Shown here one piece after another: positions 24,790 through 34,700 of a DNA stretch of 64,000 nucleotides (positions are counted from its first letter, which is position 1; each line of letters starts with the position of its first letter). Location: NCBI GenBank assembly GCA_041645435.1, contig JBAZQB010000003.1, positions 124,001-188,000 of the forward strand, given 5' to 3'. The notes beneath the pieces were generated by a model that did no database searches, was not told the DNA's origin, and saw only the letters and a program-made list of their open reading frames with translations. This DNA comes from Methanoregula sp. (GTDB lineage: Archaea; Halobacteriota; Methanomicrobia; Methanomicrobiales; Methanospirillaceae). The position numbers and the translations under genes are program-made.

Positions 24790-25029
24790 TCAACAGTCTG
24801 CCAACCCGCTGTGCTTTTCCGGGATCAAACGGTACTGGTAAATAATCTGGCGCATATCATGCATGTTCATCTTCTCGATGAGGAGGTGTTTTTCCTTGAG
24901 TTTTTTTAAGGCGTACCGTACGGTTCTTGGGGAAGAGGCAGATTTACTCACGAGATCCTTATGGGTCATTGCACCTTCTGTACAAAGGATCTCGAGCACG
25001 TTTTTTTGAGACGGGGGTAATAAAACCAT
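24790..25029 (-). CDS. Small winged-helix regulator, MarR/TrmB-like
   Basis: A 79-residue protein that is almost wholly a winged helix: QKNVLEILCTEGAMTHKDLV, SSPRTVRYALKKLKEKHLL as recognition helix and wing. No ligand domain is present. It ends a minus-strand series with SOD, ferritin-like cargo and encapsulin, 24 bases after the preceding gene, so it may regulate that redox and iron operon. Confidence 0.72.
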   Translation of the reverse strand: MVLLPPSQKNVLEILCTEGAMTHKDLVSKSASSPRTVRYALKKLKEKHLLIEKMNMHDMRQIIYQYRLIPEKHSGLADC

Positions 25030-25053
25030 AATTATTTTCCTGGCGCGATTACC

Positions 25054-25413
25054 TTAGCCGCTGCTGGTCCCGCAGCAGCTTTCCTGTCCTGGATCAATCG
25101 CATCCTTTTCTGAAAGAATACGGGAGAGCGCTTTTTTCACAAAATCGTCGACCGATTCCATCTTTCCCCAGGATTCCACAAGGTAAGCATCGGATCTTTC
25201 GGCATCAGGCATGATCAGGACATATCCATCCTGGTTGGGCCCGGACACATATTTTTTCCCGATGTGTAAGTGATGAAGCCCTTCCTCTTTGTGTTTTGGA
25301 ATCCTTGCGTGAATGATCCAGTATGTCAAGGCATCTGTTGCATCGAGATAAATTTCATAATCCTGCTCGAATTTTTTTACCAGTTCCTGTGTTTGTTCTC
25401 TCAAAGGTCTCAC
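25054..25413 (-). CDS. Protein of unknown function in the encapsulin operon
   Basis: A 119-residue mixed alpha/beta protein with an N-terminal helix (EQTQELVKKFEQDYEIYL) and a C-terminal tail ESCCGTSSG containing adjacent cysteines. It lacks the hydrophobic GSL-type tail of encapsulin cargo, so loading into the shell is not indicated. It begins 30 bases after the encapsulin gene in the same direction and is probably co-transcribed. No family recognised. Confidence 0.6.
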   Translation of the reverse strand: MRPLREQTQELVKKFEQDYEIYLDATDALTYWIIHARIPKHKEEGLHHLHIGKKYVSGPNQDGYVLIMPDAERSDAYLVESWGKMESVDDFVKKALSRILSEKDAIDPGQESCCGTSSG

Positions 25414-25443
25414 CTTCTACCAATGAATACGATTTTTACTGTA

Positions 25444-26241
25444 TCACGTAAGTACGCAGATAGACTCCGGTGTGCGAATCATGAGCGCAAGACTCTCAGA
25501 AATACTGAATTCAAGCGAGTCTTCATACGGTCCGTTGTAACCGATGCTCATATCCTGCCCGAGTACAAGGGAACAATACTGGCGGCCGGAAGCGAGCAGG
25601 ACTCCGCCTTTTTTAAGGACCGCAGCCTTGATGACATCCCCGGCAAGTATTGTCCGGATGTGATCGAGTTCGGTGCCATTACCCTGCGGGTACCGGCGCA
25701 GGAGGAGATTGTACTGGGCTGGAGCAAGGGCCATAGAGTAGGGACCGTGGAAACCGGCATCATCCAGCAGGGTCACTGCATTGATGATCTGGTCAGCAGC
25801 TGTACCAACCTTGTCCCATTTTGTCAGGGCAAGCGAACCAGCACCTTCAGCATTGAGGAGCCCCGGGGTATTCAGGATCCCGTTAAAGATAATATCATCT
25901 TCTTTTTCCGCACATGTTATCGCGGCACCGGCAGCCGGGCCTGCATCCAGGGCCAGCCGGTCCCGTTCGCCCGCGGCAAGATCCCGCTTGTTCAAGAAGA
26001 ATGAGGTGGTTATCAGGTTCACCGGGATGAATGTGCTGGTTGTGATCCCATCGGGGGTCTCGTAGTCGCTGAGGGGTATGACCTTGAGCCCGAAACCGAA
26101 CGGACCATCGATACTGAGCAGGCGTCGTCCTGAAAGCTGGCTTTTTGCAGCTTCTACCATGGTAGTATCGAGCAGTTTCCAGGTCTCAGCGCTGAGAGGG
26201 GCGTCTTCACGTCCCAGGTAGGTTTTTTCCATTTTTTTCAT
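25444..26241 (-). CDS. Encapsulin shell protein, family 1
   Basis: A 265-residue family 1 encapsulin, the HK97-fold protein that self-assembles into an icosahedral nanocompartment. It has the family's N-terminal pattern (YLGREDAPLSAETWKLLDTTM, where the N-terminal helix docks cargo peptides) and the middle segment EKEDDIIFNGI, then GLLNAEG and a C-terminus with IGYNGPYEDSLEFSISESLAL. The length is normal. It follows the ferritin-like cargo gene by three bases, with the Shine-Dalgarno GGAG overlapping the cargo stop codon, so shell and cargo are translationally linked. The compartment probably stores or oxidises iron. Confidence 0.94.
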   Translation of the reverse strand: MKKMEKTYLGREDAPLSAETWKLLDTTMVEAAKSQLSGRRLLSIDGPFGFGLKVIPLSDYETPDGITTSTFIPVNLITTSFFLNKRDLAAGERDRLALDAGPAAGAAITCAEKEDDIIFNGILNTPGLLNAEGAGSLALTKWDKVGTAADQIINAVTLLDDAGFHGPYSMALAPAQYNLLLRRYPQGNGTELDHIRTILAGDVIKAAVLKKGGVLLASGRQYCSLVLGQDMSIGYNGPYEDSLEFSISESLALMIRTPESICVLT

Positions 26242-26244
26242 CTC

Positions 26245-26619
26245 CTAGGATTTTTTTAAGGATCCAATGGTAGTTTCACCCACGGTTTGCGGGGGGCTTT
26301 GTTCCGGGGGGGCCAGTGATGCAGCCATGGCATCGACTTCGAGGGTTCCCTTTTTAAGATACCCGTCTTCATCTCCGGTAAGGATGGAGATGAGGCGGGC
26401 AAATTCCCCGACATGCACACGCTCTTCGTTCGCGATATCGATCAGTACCGCTTTTGCAAGGGGGTTATCCGTAGCATCGGCGTGGGCAAGGTACGTATGG
26501 ACAGCCTCATGTTCGGCTGCCAGGTCAAGGCGCAGAGCCCGGACCAGTTCTCCCTCAGTCAGTGTGCGTTTCGGTATCATTCCGCTGAACGGGTTGACAA
26601 ATTCCGGCATATTTTTCAC
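26245..26619 (-). CDS. Encapsulated ferritin-like protein (EncFtn) with targeting peptide
   Basis: A 124-residue EncFtn-type cargo. The ferritin-like core has the two-helix iron-site pattern: AAEHEAVHTYLAHAD and IANEERVHVGEFARL, giving the Glu and His ligands of the dimeric ferroxidase centre. After a Pro-rich linker (PPEQSPPQT) the C-terminus reads ETTIGSLKKS, matching the GSLK encapsulin-targeting peptide. It oxidises Fe(II) and delivers it into the shell encoded by the next gene. The superoxide dismutase gene lies 43 bases upstream in the same direction. Confidence 0.93.
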   Translation of the reverse strand: MKNMPEFVNPFSGMIPKRTLTEGELVRALRLDLAAEHEAVHTYLAHADATDNPLAKAVLIDIANEERVHVGEFARLISILTGDEDGYLKKGTLEVDAMAASLAPPEQSPPQTVGETTIGSLKKS

Positions 26620-26662
26620 GTTCCTTTTTAGTTAGTTCAGGAGATCCTGGGTGGGCAATGCT

Positions 26663-27280
26663 TTATTTTTTCAGCGAGCTGAAGCGTTGTTCAACTACAT
26701 CCCAGTTCACGATGTTCCAGAACGTATCGACAAATTTTGCCCGGTCGTTCCGGTAATCAAGATAGTAGGCATGCTCCCAGACGTCAAGAACCATCAACAT
26801 ATCGAAACCGGGGGGCACGTTCGTGTTGTGTTTTTCTATCTGCAGAATAAGCAGCCGCCCGGTTTTCCGGCAGAATGTCAGGACAGCCCACCCGGAACCC
26901 TCGGCACTCGTTGCTGCCTGGGTAAACTCTTTTTTGAACCGTTCATATGTGGAAAACTCGCTATTGACAGCTTTTGCCAGATCCCCCTTTGGGATCCCGC
27001 CGCCTCCCTTTCCCGCGGGAGCCAGGTTTTCCCAGAACTTGTTGTGGAGCCTGAAACCGCCGATGAAAAACGACAGTTCCTTAAGGGTCGCCTTCATGTC
27101 GGGGTCGGTATTTTCCCTGCGTGCTTTGTCCAGTTTTTCAAATATGCTGTTGGCGCCGTTGACATACGCCTGGTGGTGTTTCTGGTGATGCAGCTTGAGC
27201 TGCTCTTCAGAGATATGAGGGGCAAGGGCAGAGTATTCGTACGGCAGTTTTGGGAGAGAATAAAACCTGTTTTCGTCCAT
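26663..27280 (-). CDS. Iron/manganese superoxide dismutase
   Basis: Converts superoxide to oxygen and hydrogen peroxide. I start at ATG 27280 (MDENRFYSLPKLPYEYSAL), since 21 extra upstream codons in the open frame are not family-like; this gives 205 residues, a normal length. The metal ligands are His in EQLKLHHQKHHQ, His in FRLHNKFWENL, and the Asp and His in DVWEHAYYLDY. The position before the second ligand, often His or Gly in related enzymes, is Phe-Arg here. No signal peptide, so cytoplasmic. Grouped with encapsulin and EncFtn, it indicates an oxidative stress and iron-handling operon. Confidence 0.94.
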   Translation of the reverse strand: MDENRFYSLPKLPYEYSALAPHISEEQLKLHHQKHHQAYVNGANSIFEKLDKARRENTDPDMKATLKELSFFIGGFRLHNKFWENLAPAGKGGGGIPKGDLAKAVNSEFSTYERFKKEFTQAATSAEGSGWAVLTFCRKTGRLLILQIEKHNTNVPPGFDMLMVLDVWEHAYYLDYRNDRAKFVDTFWNIVNWDVVEQRFSSLKK

Positions 27281-27576
27281 GATTCTGATCCTCCGGAAAC
27301 GAGGGAGCTGCCGGCTCGGACAGTTCCCCACTTTGGATGGCATCGACTACAGAAAGGTATAGGGTTTTTCCTCAATGTCAAATTGTAAGACTAAAATTGA
27401 GACATGGTCAAAGGTAATAAAAAAACAGGCACGATCCCGCCGTCACCATGGGAAAATTGTATTAACCAGAGCAGGTTGTTGTTCCGGACCGCGTAAGGTT
27501 CGATACTCTTTTTTCGTCGGTCAATTGGTTATCAGATTTCCCTACCCGGGCACCTGTGTTGTTTAGGGGGTCCGGA

Positions 27577-27769
27577 TTATTTCCCGCCCGTAAAAAATTC
27601 TGCCTGGTCTGCAGCCTGCTTGCAAGGATTATCGGGATTGATCAGGTTACCTGCCGGGATGGAAGGTAATTTTTTCCGGGGTGTTCTCCAGCCACTCATT
27701 GATGAGGGGCCGTTTTTCTTCCGCTGAAATTTCCCTTGTTGTTTCAAAAAAAGTTTCTGAATCTGGATT
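27577..27769 (-). pseudogene. Possible frameshifted gene fragment
   Basis: Two minus-strand frames each look protein-like for part of the way. The upstream frame reads SETFFETTREISAEEKRPLI and on to FHPG before a stop at 27647-27649. A second frame continues from GNLINPDNPCKQAADQAEFF to a stop at 27577-27579. Together they would make one short protein with a frameshift near 27655. No family is recognised and there is no convincing start, so this is tentative. Confidence 0.3.
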
Positions 27770-27820
27770 TCAGGACATCTGCTATAAACCCCCGCTTCAC
27801 AGGGATTATGGTGAATTTTT

Positions 27821-28243
27821 ATGTCTACAACTGCACAAACCATGGTTAACAGTATCACCACCAGGAATTACCCAAAGACATCGATTAGACACGTAAATGC
27901 ACATGACGGGCTCTCACCGGATTTAATGGACAGAGCAAGTACCACGGGTTTCGGGGAGCAATTCCTGCTCAGCGGGATAGAAATCAGTCCCGAAGAGATG
28001 CAAGAGCTTAGGATCTTTAAAGAATTTTTGTCGCACCATGTGCTCCAGAACAAGATCTGCAGCGTCCAGTGTATGCTGTTATGGAATGAATGGGTCCGGG
28101 CATTCCTGCGCCAGACCCACGAATTTCCGAAGATTGTCCTTGAAAAAGAGTTCCGTATCGTTGTTGAAGAACATCTCGGTGCAGGAATCGTCAGCGAGGA
28201 TTACCTGGGCTCAGTCTACACCGGTATAAAGTTCGTACCGTAA
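27821..28243 (+). CDS. Hypothetical protein, helical
   Basis: A 140-residue soluble protein beginning MSTTAQTMVNSITTRNYPKT. The last 70 residues (ELRIFKEFLSHHVLQNKICS, then LLWNEWVRAFLRQTHEFPKI) are helical, with an aromatic-rich middle, and resemble a small winged-helix or primase-associated domain, though the likeness is weak. Ribosome binding site and promoter are not obvious. It is the only plus-strand gene between two minus-strand groups, and the ATG at 27821 is preferred. Confidence 0.6.
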   Translation: MSTTAQTMVNSITTRNYPKTSIRHVNAHDGLSPDLMDRASTTGFGEQFLLSGIEISPEEMQELRIFKEFLSHHVLQNKICSVQCMLLWNEWVRAFLRQTHEFPKIVLEKEFRIVVEEHLGAGIVSEDYLGSVYTGIKFVP

Positions 28244-28444
28244 CTTATAAGGAATATATGAGGCAACGACCTCTCCTTCTTTTTATTCCCTTATCTGTCA
28301 AAGGATCTGTTTTCATAAAGAAAATCCAGAACGAGGGTTTTAGGTCTGTAGTTGCCGTCATCCTGACCGTCAGGATTTCCGGATGATACGGGGGATTGCA
28401 CCGGAATTGAACAATTCCACGCTTTTTTAAGATCCAAGGATGTT

Positions 28445-28723
28445 TTACAGGGGCCTTTCAAGGATAACTTCCAGGATTCCGTCACGAAATCTTTTTTTAC
28501 TGATCCGTGAACCTTCAGGAACTGAAATTTTCCGCATGACCATCGCATCTGGTTTTGACGCGGATATTATCAGCTGTTTTTTTTCCAGATCAATCCTGAT
28601 ATTCTCTTCGGGAATGCCGTGAAGATGGATTATGATTATCATCGATCTTCCGCTTTGAGATATACCGGTTGGCGGGCTGATAATGGTTTTTTCCCCGTTT
28701 TTCTTTTTGGTTCTTTCACCCAT
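28445..28723 (-). CDS. Small Hsp20/alpha-crystallin-like protein
   Basis: A 92-residue protein with a reduced alpha-crystallin domain. IIHLHGIPEENIRIDLEKKQ and LIISASKPD form the central strands and FRDGILEVILERPL the closing strand, with a basic N-terminus (MGERTKKKNGEK). Typical Hsp20 proteins run about 140-170 residues and have a C-terminal IxI motif; this one ends right after the last strand and lacks it. It may be a small chaperone or a GvpH-like derivative. Located downstream of another small minus-strand gene. Confidence 0.65.
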   Translation of the reverse strand: MGERTKKKNGEKTIISPPTGISQSGRSMIIIIHLHGIPEENIRIDLEKKQLIISASKPDAMVMRKISVPEGSRISKKRFRDGILEVILERPL

Positions 28724-28765
28724 ATGATTCCCTCCATGCTGACAGAGTGAAAAATGCCCGGGTTA

Positions 28766-29005
28766 TCACCGGAGTTTTAAAAATTGCCAGATATCCCGGG
28801 CCCGGGTTGGAAGTTTGCTGGTGAACACTTCCACCGTTACAGGATATTTTACCTGGCCATACATTACTGACTCGATCATATTTTGTGCTGGTTGAGGCAT
28901 TGCTTTTCTCTTGGGGACATGAATTTTTGTCAAAACCCGTATATCGGATATTTTCTCCGGAGTAACGGGAATTCTGACAGATTTCTTCCAACGTTTATAT
29001 TTCAC
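28766..29005 (-). CDS. Small basic protein, uncertain
   Basis: A 79-codon frame from GTG 29005 (MKYKRWKKSVRIPVTPEKIS) encoding a basic protein with a plausible fold and no motif I recognise. A strong purine-rich stretch, AAGGGGGTG, directly overlaps the start, which makes the exact start uncertain. It lies 42 bases upstream of the Hsp20-like gene in the same direction. Confidence 0.4.
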   Translation of the reverse strand: MKYKRWKKSVRIPVTPEKISDIRVLTKIHVPKRKAMPQPAQNMIESVMYGQVKYPVTVEVFTSKLPTRARDIWQFLKLR

Positions 29006-29323
29006 CCCCTTAAGTAAGTGCTCAAGCGCCCCTACCGATTCTACATTACAGGAATCTGCTGATATAGTTATTCTCGTCTGACAGGGATTGTTTCATGGAT
29101 TGGAATACAATCCGTGATCGATACACGGCCGGTAACCGGTGCATGCAATGAAACCGCCCCTCGCTGATTTCATGATCGTAATCAAAAAAGACTATGTGTT
29201 CTTGTCCGGAGCACCGGATTTGTCCTGGGGGTATACCATCCAGCCAGTGTCCAAAAATGAGAATAGTCCAAAGGATTATTATGCCCGCTCGGGGAAGTGC
29301 AGGCAGTTTACCAAGGTGAAACT
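29006..29323. other. Intergenic stretch before lipoprotein gene
   Basis: No gene supported. A 62-codon plus-strand frame at 29139-29327 overlaps the lipoprotein start and has no family features. Confidence 0.4.
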
Positions 29324-30208
29324 ATGAAAAATATAACGTTACTTTTCCTTATGCTTGCAATGACCGTGACACTGCTCATTGCCGGATGTGCACAACCGCA
29401 ACAACAAGTACAGACTCCTCCGTCATCCCCGGTACTGACTCCGGTGCAGACTGATACTATCAGGGTTTCAACCAGCCCGCTGGGTACCATCCTCACGGAT
29501 GCCAGGGGACAGACCCTCTACTACTTTGCCAAAGACATTCCTGCAAGCGGCGCAAGCTCCTGTTCGGGTAAATGTGCAACCGTCTGGCCGATCTTTTCGG
29601 CTGATACCATCCGGGTATCATCGCCACTCGACCCGGCGGATTTTGGAACCATCACGCGTGCCGACGGGACAAAACAGACCACCTACTATGGCTGGCCGCT
29701 CTATTATTACCAGGCCGATACAAAACCGGGAGATGTGAACGGTGAGAATGTCTTGAATGTCTGGTTTGTGATGAATCCCGATGAGAGTGTTCTGATTACC
29801 CAAAGTCCTGCACTCGGCCAGTATCTTACCGGCACGTCAGGAAAGACGCTCTACGTCTTTACAAAGGATTCCGCCGGTACCAGTACCTGCACCGGTAGCT
29901 GCCTTGCAAAATGGCCGGCCTTCAGTACTAGTACGGTGACTGCCCCGTCCGTCCTGAAACCGTCAGGTTTCAGTGCCATATCCCGGGCAGATGGAGTGAA
30001 CCAGACAGCCTGGATGGGCATGCCACTCTATTACTATGCCGGGGATACAAAGCCGGGCGATGTGAACGGGCAGGGATTCAACAACGTGTGGTATGTGGCA
30101 AATGTATCCGGTATCACACCGGTGGTAACAACAGTCCCGGTTACCACTGTCCCGGTAACAGTCGTTCCAACAAAATCCGCGAGTACTGGCTATAGCAGCG
30201 GGTACTGA
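29324..30208 (+). CDS. Lipoprotein with two COG4315 repeats
   Basis: A 294-residue predicted surface lipoprotein starting at ATG 29324 (MKNITLLFLMLAMTVTLLI, then lipobox IAGC). Two tandem repeats of the secreted COG4315 type follow. The first carries SPLGTILTDARGQTLYYFAK, CSGKCATVWPIF and YYGWPLYYYQADTKPGDVNG; the second has ALGQYLTGTSGKTLYVFTKD, CTGSCLAKWPAF and MGMPLYYYAGDTKPGDVNGQ. Each repeat has a CxGxC pair. The function of the repeat is unknown, though it occurs in secreted bacterial and archaeal proteins and redox or metal roles have been proposed. The C-terminus is a Val/Thr/Pro-rich stalk. Confidence 0.85.
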   Translation: MKNITLLFLMLAMTVTLLIAGCAQPQQQVQTPPSSPVLTPVQTDTIRVSTSPLGTILTDARGQTLYYFAKDIPASGASSCSGKCATVWPIFSADTIRVSSPLDPADFGTITRADGTKQTTYYGWPLYYYQADTKPGDVNGENVLNVWFVMNPDESVLITQSPALGQYLTGTSGKTLYVFTKDSAGTSTCTGSCLAKWPAFSTSTVTAPSVLKPSGFSAISRADGVNQTAWMGMPLYYYAGDTKPGDVNGQGFNNVWYVANVSGITPVVTTVPVTTVPVTVVPTKSASTGYSSGY

Positions 30209-30408
30209 TGCGAAAAGGAAATTCCCATTTTTCTGATCTGTTTTAAAACCGCAATAAAAAATGATGTGACGACAGATAGGAGCAGGGATTTATCTTTGCG
30301 GGCGGGGATCACCCGGGGTATCCCCGTGAAAATACGCGATTCGCGGTGAACTGCTGGATTTTGACAATGCCAAAACCCGCTGGGCGTCACCGGTGGAATC
30401 CTTAAAAA

Positions 30409-31737
30409 TCATACTTTCTTTTCCGGACCAGCAGATTCATCCCCGAGGATGAGATGGAATACAATCCTGAATTCGTTCATCCGCTGCCGGATATATTTTT
30501 TACCGGTTTTAGTAGGATTGTATAATTTTGACTTGCCCGACATCTTAATTTCTAAGTATCCCTTATTCTCGAGATCATAAAGGAACGTATATATCCGGGC
30601 CTGGGAAATGAGAACCTTGTACCGGCTATGGATCTCATGAACGATATCATATCCGGATATCGGTTTTTCAAGCATAGACAGTATCACCGGTTCGAGGAGT
30701 TTTTTCACCACATCTTCAACCGTTGCCTGGGGAACAATGGTTAAAGATTCTGCCGGGAACGTGGGGTGGTCAAAGGAAAGGTTCGTGTCCTTGCCGGTAG
30801 ATATGATGATCTTTGTTATGCCTTCTGACAGAAGCCTGATGTGGTCGTGATCGAGATCTGCAATGTTCAGGGCGATAATCCCGGTGATGGGAATTCCGGC
30901 TTCCTTTTTTACACAAATCAGTTTTTTTACGGCGATGATATCGGCAAATTCTTCCATGTCAGAAAAATCAAAAAGGATCTGGAGACTGGCAGAAGGATCC
31001 CCGGGGGTTAAGGTGGATGTACATTTCTCAAGAATACGAGGGAGGAAAAACAGTTCCCCTTTTTTTATGCGCCGGGTGAACAGCTCACCATTCTGAACCT
31101 CCTTTAAAAAAAATTTATTCAGGACGGACTGGTGATATGCAAAGAAATTCCGCCCTCCTTTTTTTATCCCGGCTTCAAGGGCGGATTTGAATATCGGATC
31201 TTTTACAGACGGATCTACATACAGGAAGAGGACAATATCTGAAAAAATATCTTTCAGGAGAATCATTTTTACTTCAGGCTGGTCAATGAAATCAGTTTCC
31301 GGCTTTTCCACACTACCGGGAGATGTTTTTGCCTTGGCTGCCTCTGCCATCCGGTTCATCTCCCGTTCTGCGTCTTTACGGAAGAGGGCAACTTCGATGG
31401 CAGCTTTTATTTCCAGTTCATTGAAGGGTTTAACAATATACCCGTACGGCCGGACCTGCTTGGCTTTCTCGATAATCGCATCATCCGCGTACGACGTGAC
31501 AAAAACTACCGGAATATCCAGTTCGCTGATAATAACCTGTGCCGCTTCGATACCGTTGAGTCTTTTAGGCATAACGATATCCATCAGGATCAGGTCAGGT
31601 GTAAGCTGCCGGGCCTTCTCGATCGCATCCTCACCGGATGCTGCCAATCCCACGACCGTATATCCCATTGTTTCCAGCAGCTCCCCCAGCTGCATGGAAA
31701 TGATCGCTTCATCGTCTACTACAAGAATCTTCGACAT
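30409..31737 (-). CDS. Response regulator with MEDS/DUF835-like domain and C-terminal winged helix
   Basis: A 442-residue regulator in three parts. Residues 1-120 are a receiver domain with acidic pocket DDE at 8-10 and phospho-acceptor D53 in LILMDIVMP, followed by the conserved Thr/Ser of VFVTSYADD and Lys of YIVKPF. Residues about 155-335 resemble the MEDS or DUF835 sensory/ATPase-like domain of methanogen regulators. Residues about 345-430 form a PadR-like winged helix (GYDIVHEIHSRYKVLISQA, YLEIKMSGKSKLYNPT) likely to bind DNA. It begins 10 bases after the end of the giant kinase gene, so the pair forms a two-component system. Confidence 0.85.
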   Translation of the reverse strand: MSKILVVDDEAIISMQLGELLETMGYTVVGLAASGEDAIEKARQLTPDLILMDIVMPKRLNGIEAAQVIISELDIPVVFVTSYADDAIIEKAKQVRPYGYIVKPFNELEIKAAIEVALFRKDAEREMNRMAEAAKAKTSPGSVEKPETDFIDQPEVKMILLKDIFSDIVLFLYVDPSVKDPIFKSALEAGIKKGGRNFFAYHQSVLNKFFLKEVQNGELFTRRIKKGELFFLPRILEKCTSTLTPGDPSASLQILFDFSDMEEFADIIAVKKLICVKKEAGIPITGIIALNIADLDHDHIRLLSEGITKIIISTGKDTNLSFDHPTFPAESLTIVPQATVEDVVKKLLEPVILSMLEKPISGYDIVHEIHSRYKVLISQARIYTFLYDLENKGYLEIKMSGKSKLYNPTKTGKKYIRQRMNEFRIVFHLILGDESAGPEKKV

Positions 31738-31747
31738 TTGTTCTCCT

Positions 31748-34700
31748 CTATCTTATCGGAAAGCACACGTTCACGGTAGAACCATGCATGGTACTTTCGA
31801 TTTTCACCGTCCCCTCCAGTTGCAATACCAGGCTCCTGATCAGTTTCAGTCCCAGGCTCGTAGACAGCCGGGTATCCACATCGACGGGAATACCGACACC
31901 ATCATCCTCAACGGATATATTGACATTCTCTCCATCCAGCGATAAAGTGATCAGAATAGTCCCGCGCTCACGTCCTTTAAACGCATGTTTGAATGCGTTC
32001 GACAGGGCTTCGTTTATCACCAGTGCGCAGGGAATTGCCTGGTCAACCGGAAGAAAAAGATCCTCTGCTTCCACGGTGCAGGTGATCTCCGGGCCGGACT
32101 TCCTGTAGATATTTGAGAGATCGGTCACCTGGTCCCGGATATGACTGCTCATATTGATCTTATCGAATTGCTTACTCTCATACAACCGCGTATGGATCTG
32201 GGCCATGGTCTTGATCTTCATCATCATGTCAGTCAATATGCTGTTTACGGCCGGATCCTGCGTCCTCGTCCTCGTCATATAGAGGAGACTTGAAATTATC
32301 TGGAGATTGTTTTTGACCCGGTGGTGGATTTCCCGGATCAGGATCTCTTTTTCCGCCAGTGCGGCAGTGATCTTTTCATTTGCCAGTTTTGACTCGGTTA
32401 CATTCCTGAAATAACCGATAAGTCCGTCAATCTCGCCGGCAGCGTTCCGTTTCGGCACATAGGATCCGGCAAAGTAGTTTTTCTCGCCGCGTGCATTGAC
32501 CAATGGGATTTCCTGGTGCACTGCTGTACCACTTTCCACTACATGTTTCTTGATCTTTGTCAGGACATCCGCATCTTCTTTGGATAATACCTCGTAATCG
32601 GTTTTTCCGATCATTTCCTGCACGGTCAGGCCAAGTTGGGGATTTATTACCTGGATATACCGGAGGTTCATATCCTGCACCAGGATATGATCCGGGGTAT
32701 TGGTGGCAATAATCCGGAATTTTTCAAGACTCTCCCGTAAGGCTTCTTCTGCCTGCCGGCGCTCGGTGATATCGCGGTAACTCCAGACCCTGCCGACAAT
32801 AGTTTCGTTAATTTTCTGGGGTTTGGAATACCGCTCGAAGATCCGGCCATCGGTGAGGCTGACGATATCGTAGCTCTCCCGTTCCGGGTGAGAATAGAAG
32901 TCCTTTAACCGGGCAACAAACTCCCGTGAGTCTGCAATCAGGGGGGTCATGTAGGCAAGAGCGGTCTTCTCTCCGGCGGAATCGAGCCGGTGTACCGGGA
33001 TTCCCCAGATTTCACAAAAGGTCTTGTTGTAACTGGTAATGTTTCCGCTGTTATCGACCACCAGGATACCATCAGCAGTGGAATCGAGAGCCGCATTAAG
33101 GAGTGAAGCGGTTTTTATGGATGTTTCTTCCGCACGTTTGCGCTCCGTAATATCATTTCCCTGGGCAATGGTAGAGGTGATCGTGACACCAGCCGCATCA
33201 TAGATATTGGCTGAATTCCAGAGAACGATTTTTATCGCGCCGGAAACATGCCGGATGGGGATCTCTACCGAGTCCCACTGTTCACCGCGGCTTGTCTTCT
33301 TTATCAGCTCCATTGTTTCATGCCGGGTTTTTTCAGGAAAGAGGATATCGAGGGGTTTTTTTTGCACGGTGTCGGCAGTCATTCCGGTCAGGAATTCAAA
33401 TGCGTGGTTGAACCGCAGGATCCTGAATTCCGGGTCCCAGACAATGATCGGGGCATTGGCATAATCGATCAGGTTTTCGAGATACTGGCTCGTGCCACGC
33501 AGGGTTTCTTCTATCTTTTTCCGCGCCATTGCGGTTGCCACAAGATCCGTGACTGCCTGCATCAGCTCAAGTTCATCATAGGTAAAATGCGGCCGTTCGC
33601 TGGTACCAAACAGGAGTGTCCCGAGAGTGCGACCCTGGTAGACGATCGGATAACACGCATATCCGGTTGTACCAAATGAATGGATCGGAAAAGTTCCTTC
33701 AGGTTCATGAGAGGGGATGTCAAAGGAAACAATTCGTTCGCCATCGCGGGCGACCCGGCCACAGACACCGTCACCGAGATCCAGGTATTCAAGCCGGCGT
33801 GCATCTTCCCGGGTAATGCCGGCATATGCATTCAGGTGCAGCTGGGGTCTTCCCTCCTCGATAATATAATTGAAAAATGTCTGGCAGGAGAGGTGCTGCA
33901 TCACCCGCTCACCCACGGTCAGGACTACCTGTTCGGGTTTCTCAGCCCCCAGGAGCCTGCGGGCAGCATCTGCAAGAATGTTTAATTTGCCGGACTCTTG
34001 TTTCAGTTTTTCTTCAATCTGCCTGCGTTCAGTGATATTCTGGAACGTACCGGTAACAAAGGAACGGGTTCCCTCTGTTACGGGCATTAATCCCCGTAAT
34101 TCCGTCCAGACCTTCAATCCAGTCCCGGTTGTAATGGGAAGCTCAAGGGTAAAGGGATCACCGGTGGAAAGGCACGTCTCCAGTTTATTCCTGACGAGTA
34201 GCCGGTCTTCCTCTGCAAAATATTTTAATCCCTCTGAAAAACCCGGCGAGGAATTGCGAGGAGCTTCTACGATGTCGTAAATCCCATCAGTCCACTTGAG
34301 GTAATCGGTATGCGGGTTTGCCATCCACCCGCCAAGCTTCGCATTTTTCTCTGTTTCCCTGAGGAACCAATCTCTCTCCCTGAGCGCATCCTCAGTTTTT
34401 TTGCGGGCCGTTACATCGAGCACCTGGGAATGGATGGAGATGAGGTTCCCGTCTTTATCGCGGAGTGCAGAATTGTACCATTCACAGTAAATAACCGAAC
34501 CGTCTTTACGGTAATTGCGGTTGCTGTGCATGTTTCGCGGGCTCTTCCCGCTCATCATATCAGAGGAAATGGCCGTGACCCGGTCTATGTCATCATCGTA
34601 AACCCAGCGGAATTCACCCAGGATTTTTCCCACGATCTCTTCTTTTGTCCAGCCAAACATGCGGGTTGCTTCATCGGACCAGACGGTAATGCGGAACTGT

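Noticed and set aside
29139..29327. Plus-strand 62-codon frame before the COG4315 lipoprotein
   Set aside because: Overlaps the lipoprotein start, no ribosome site and no recognisable motif.
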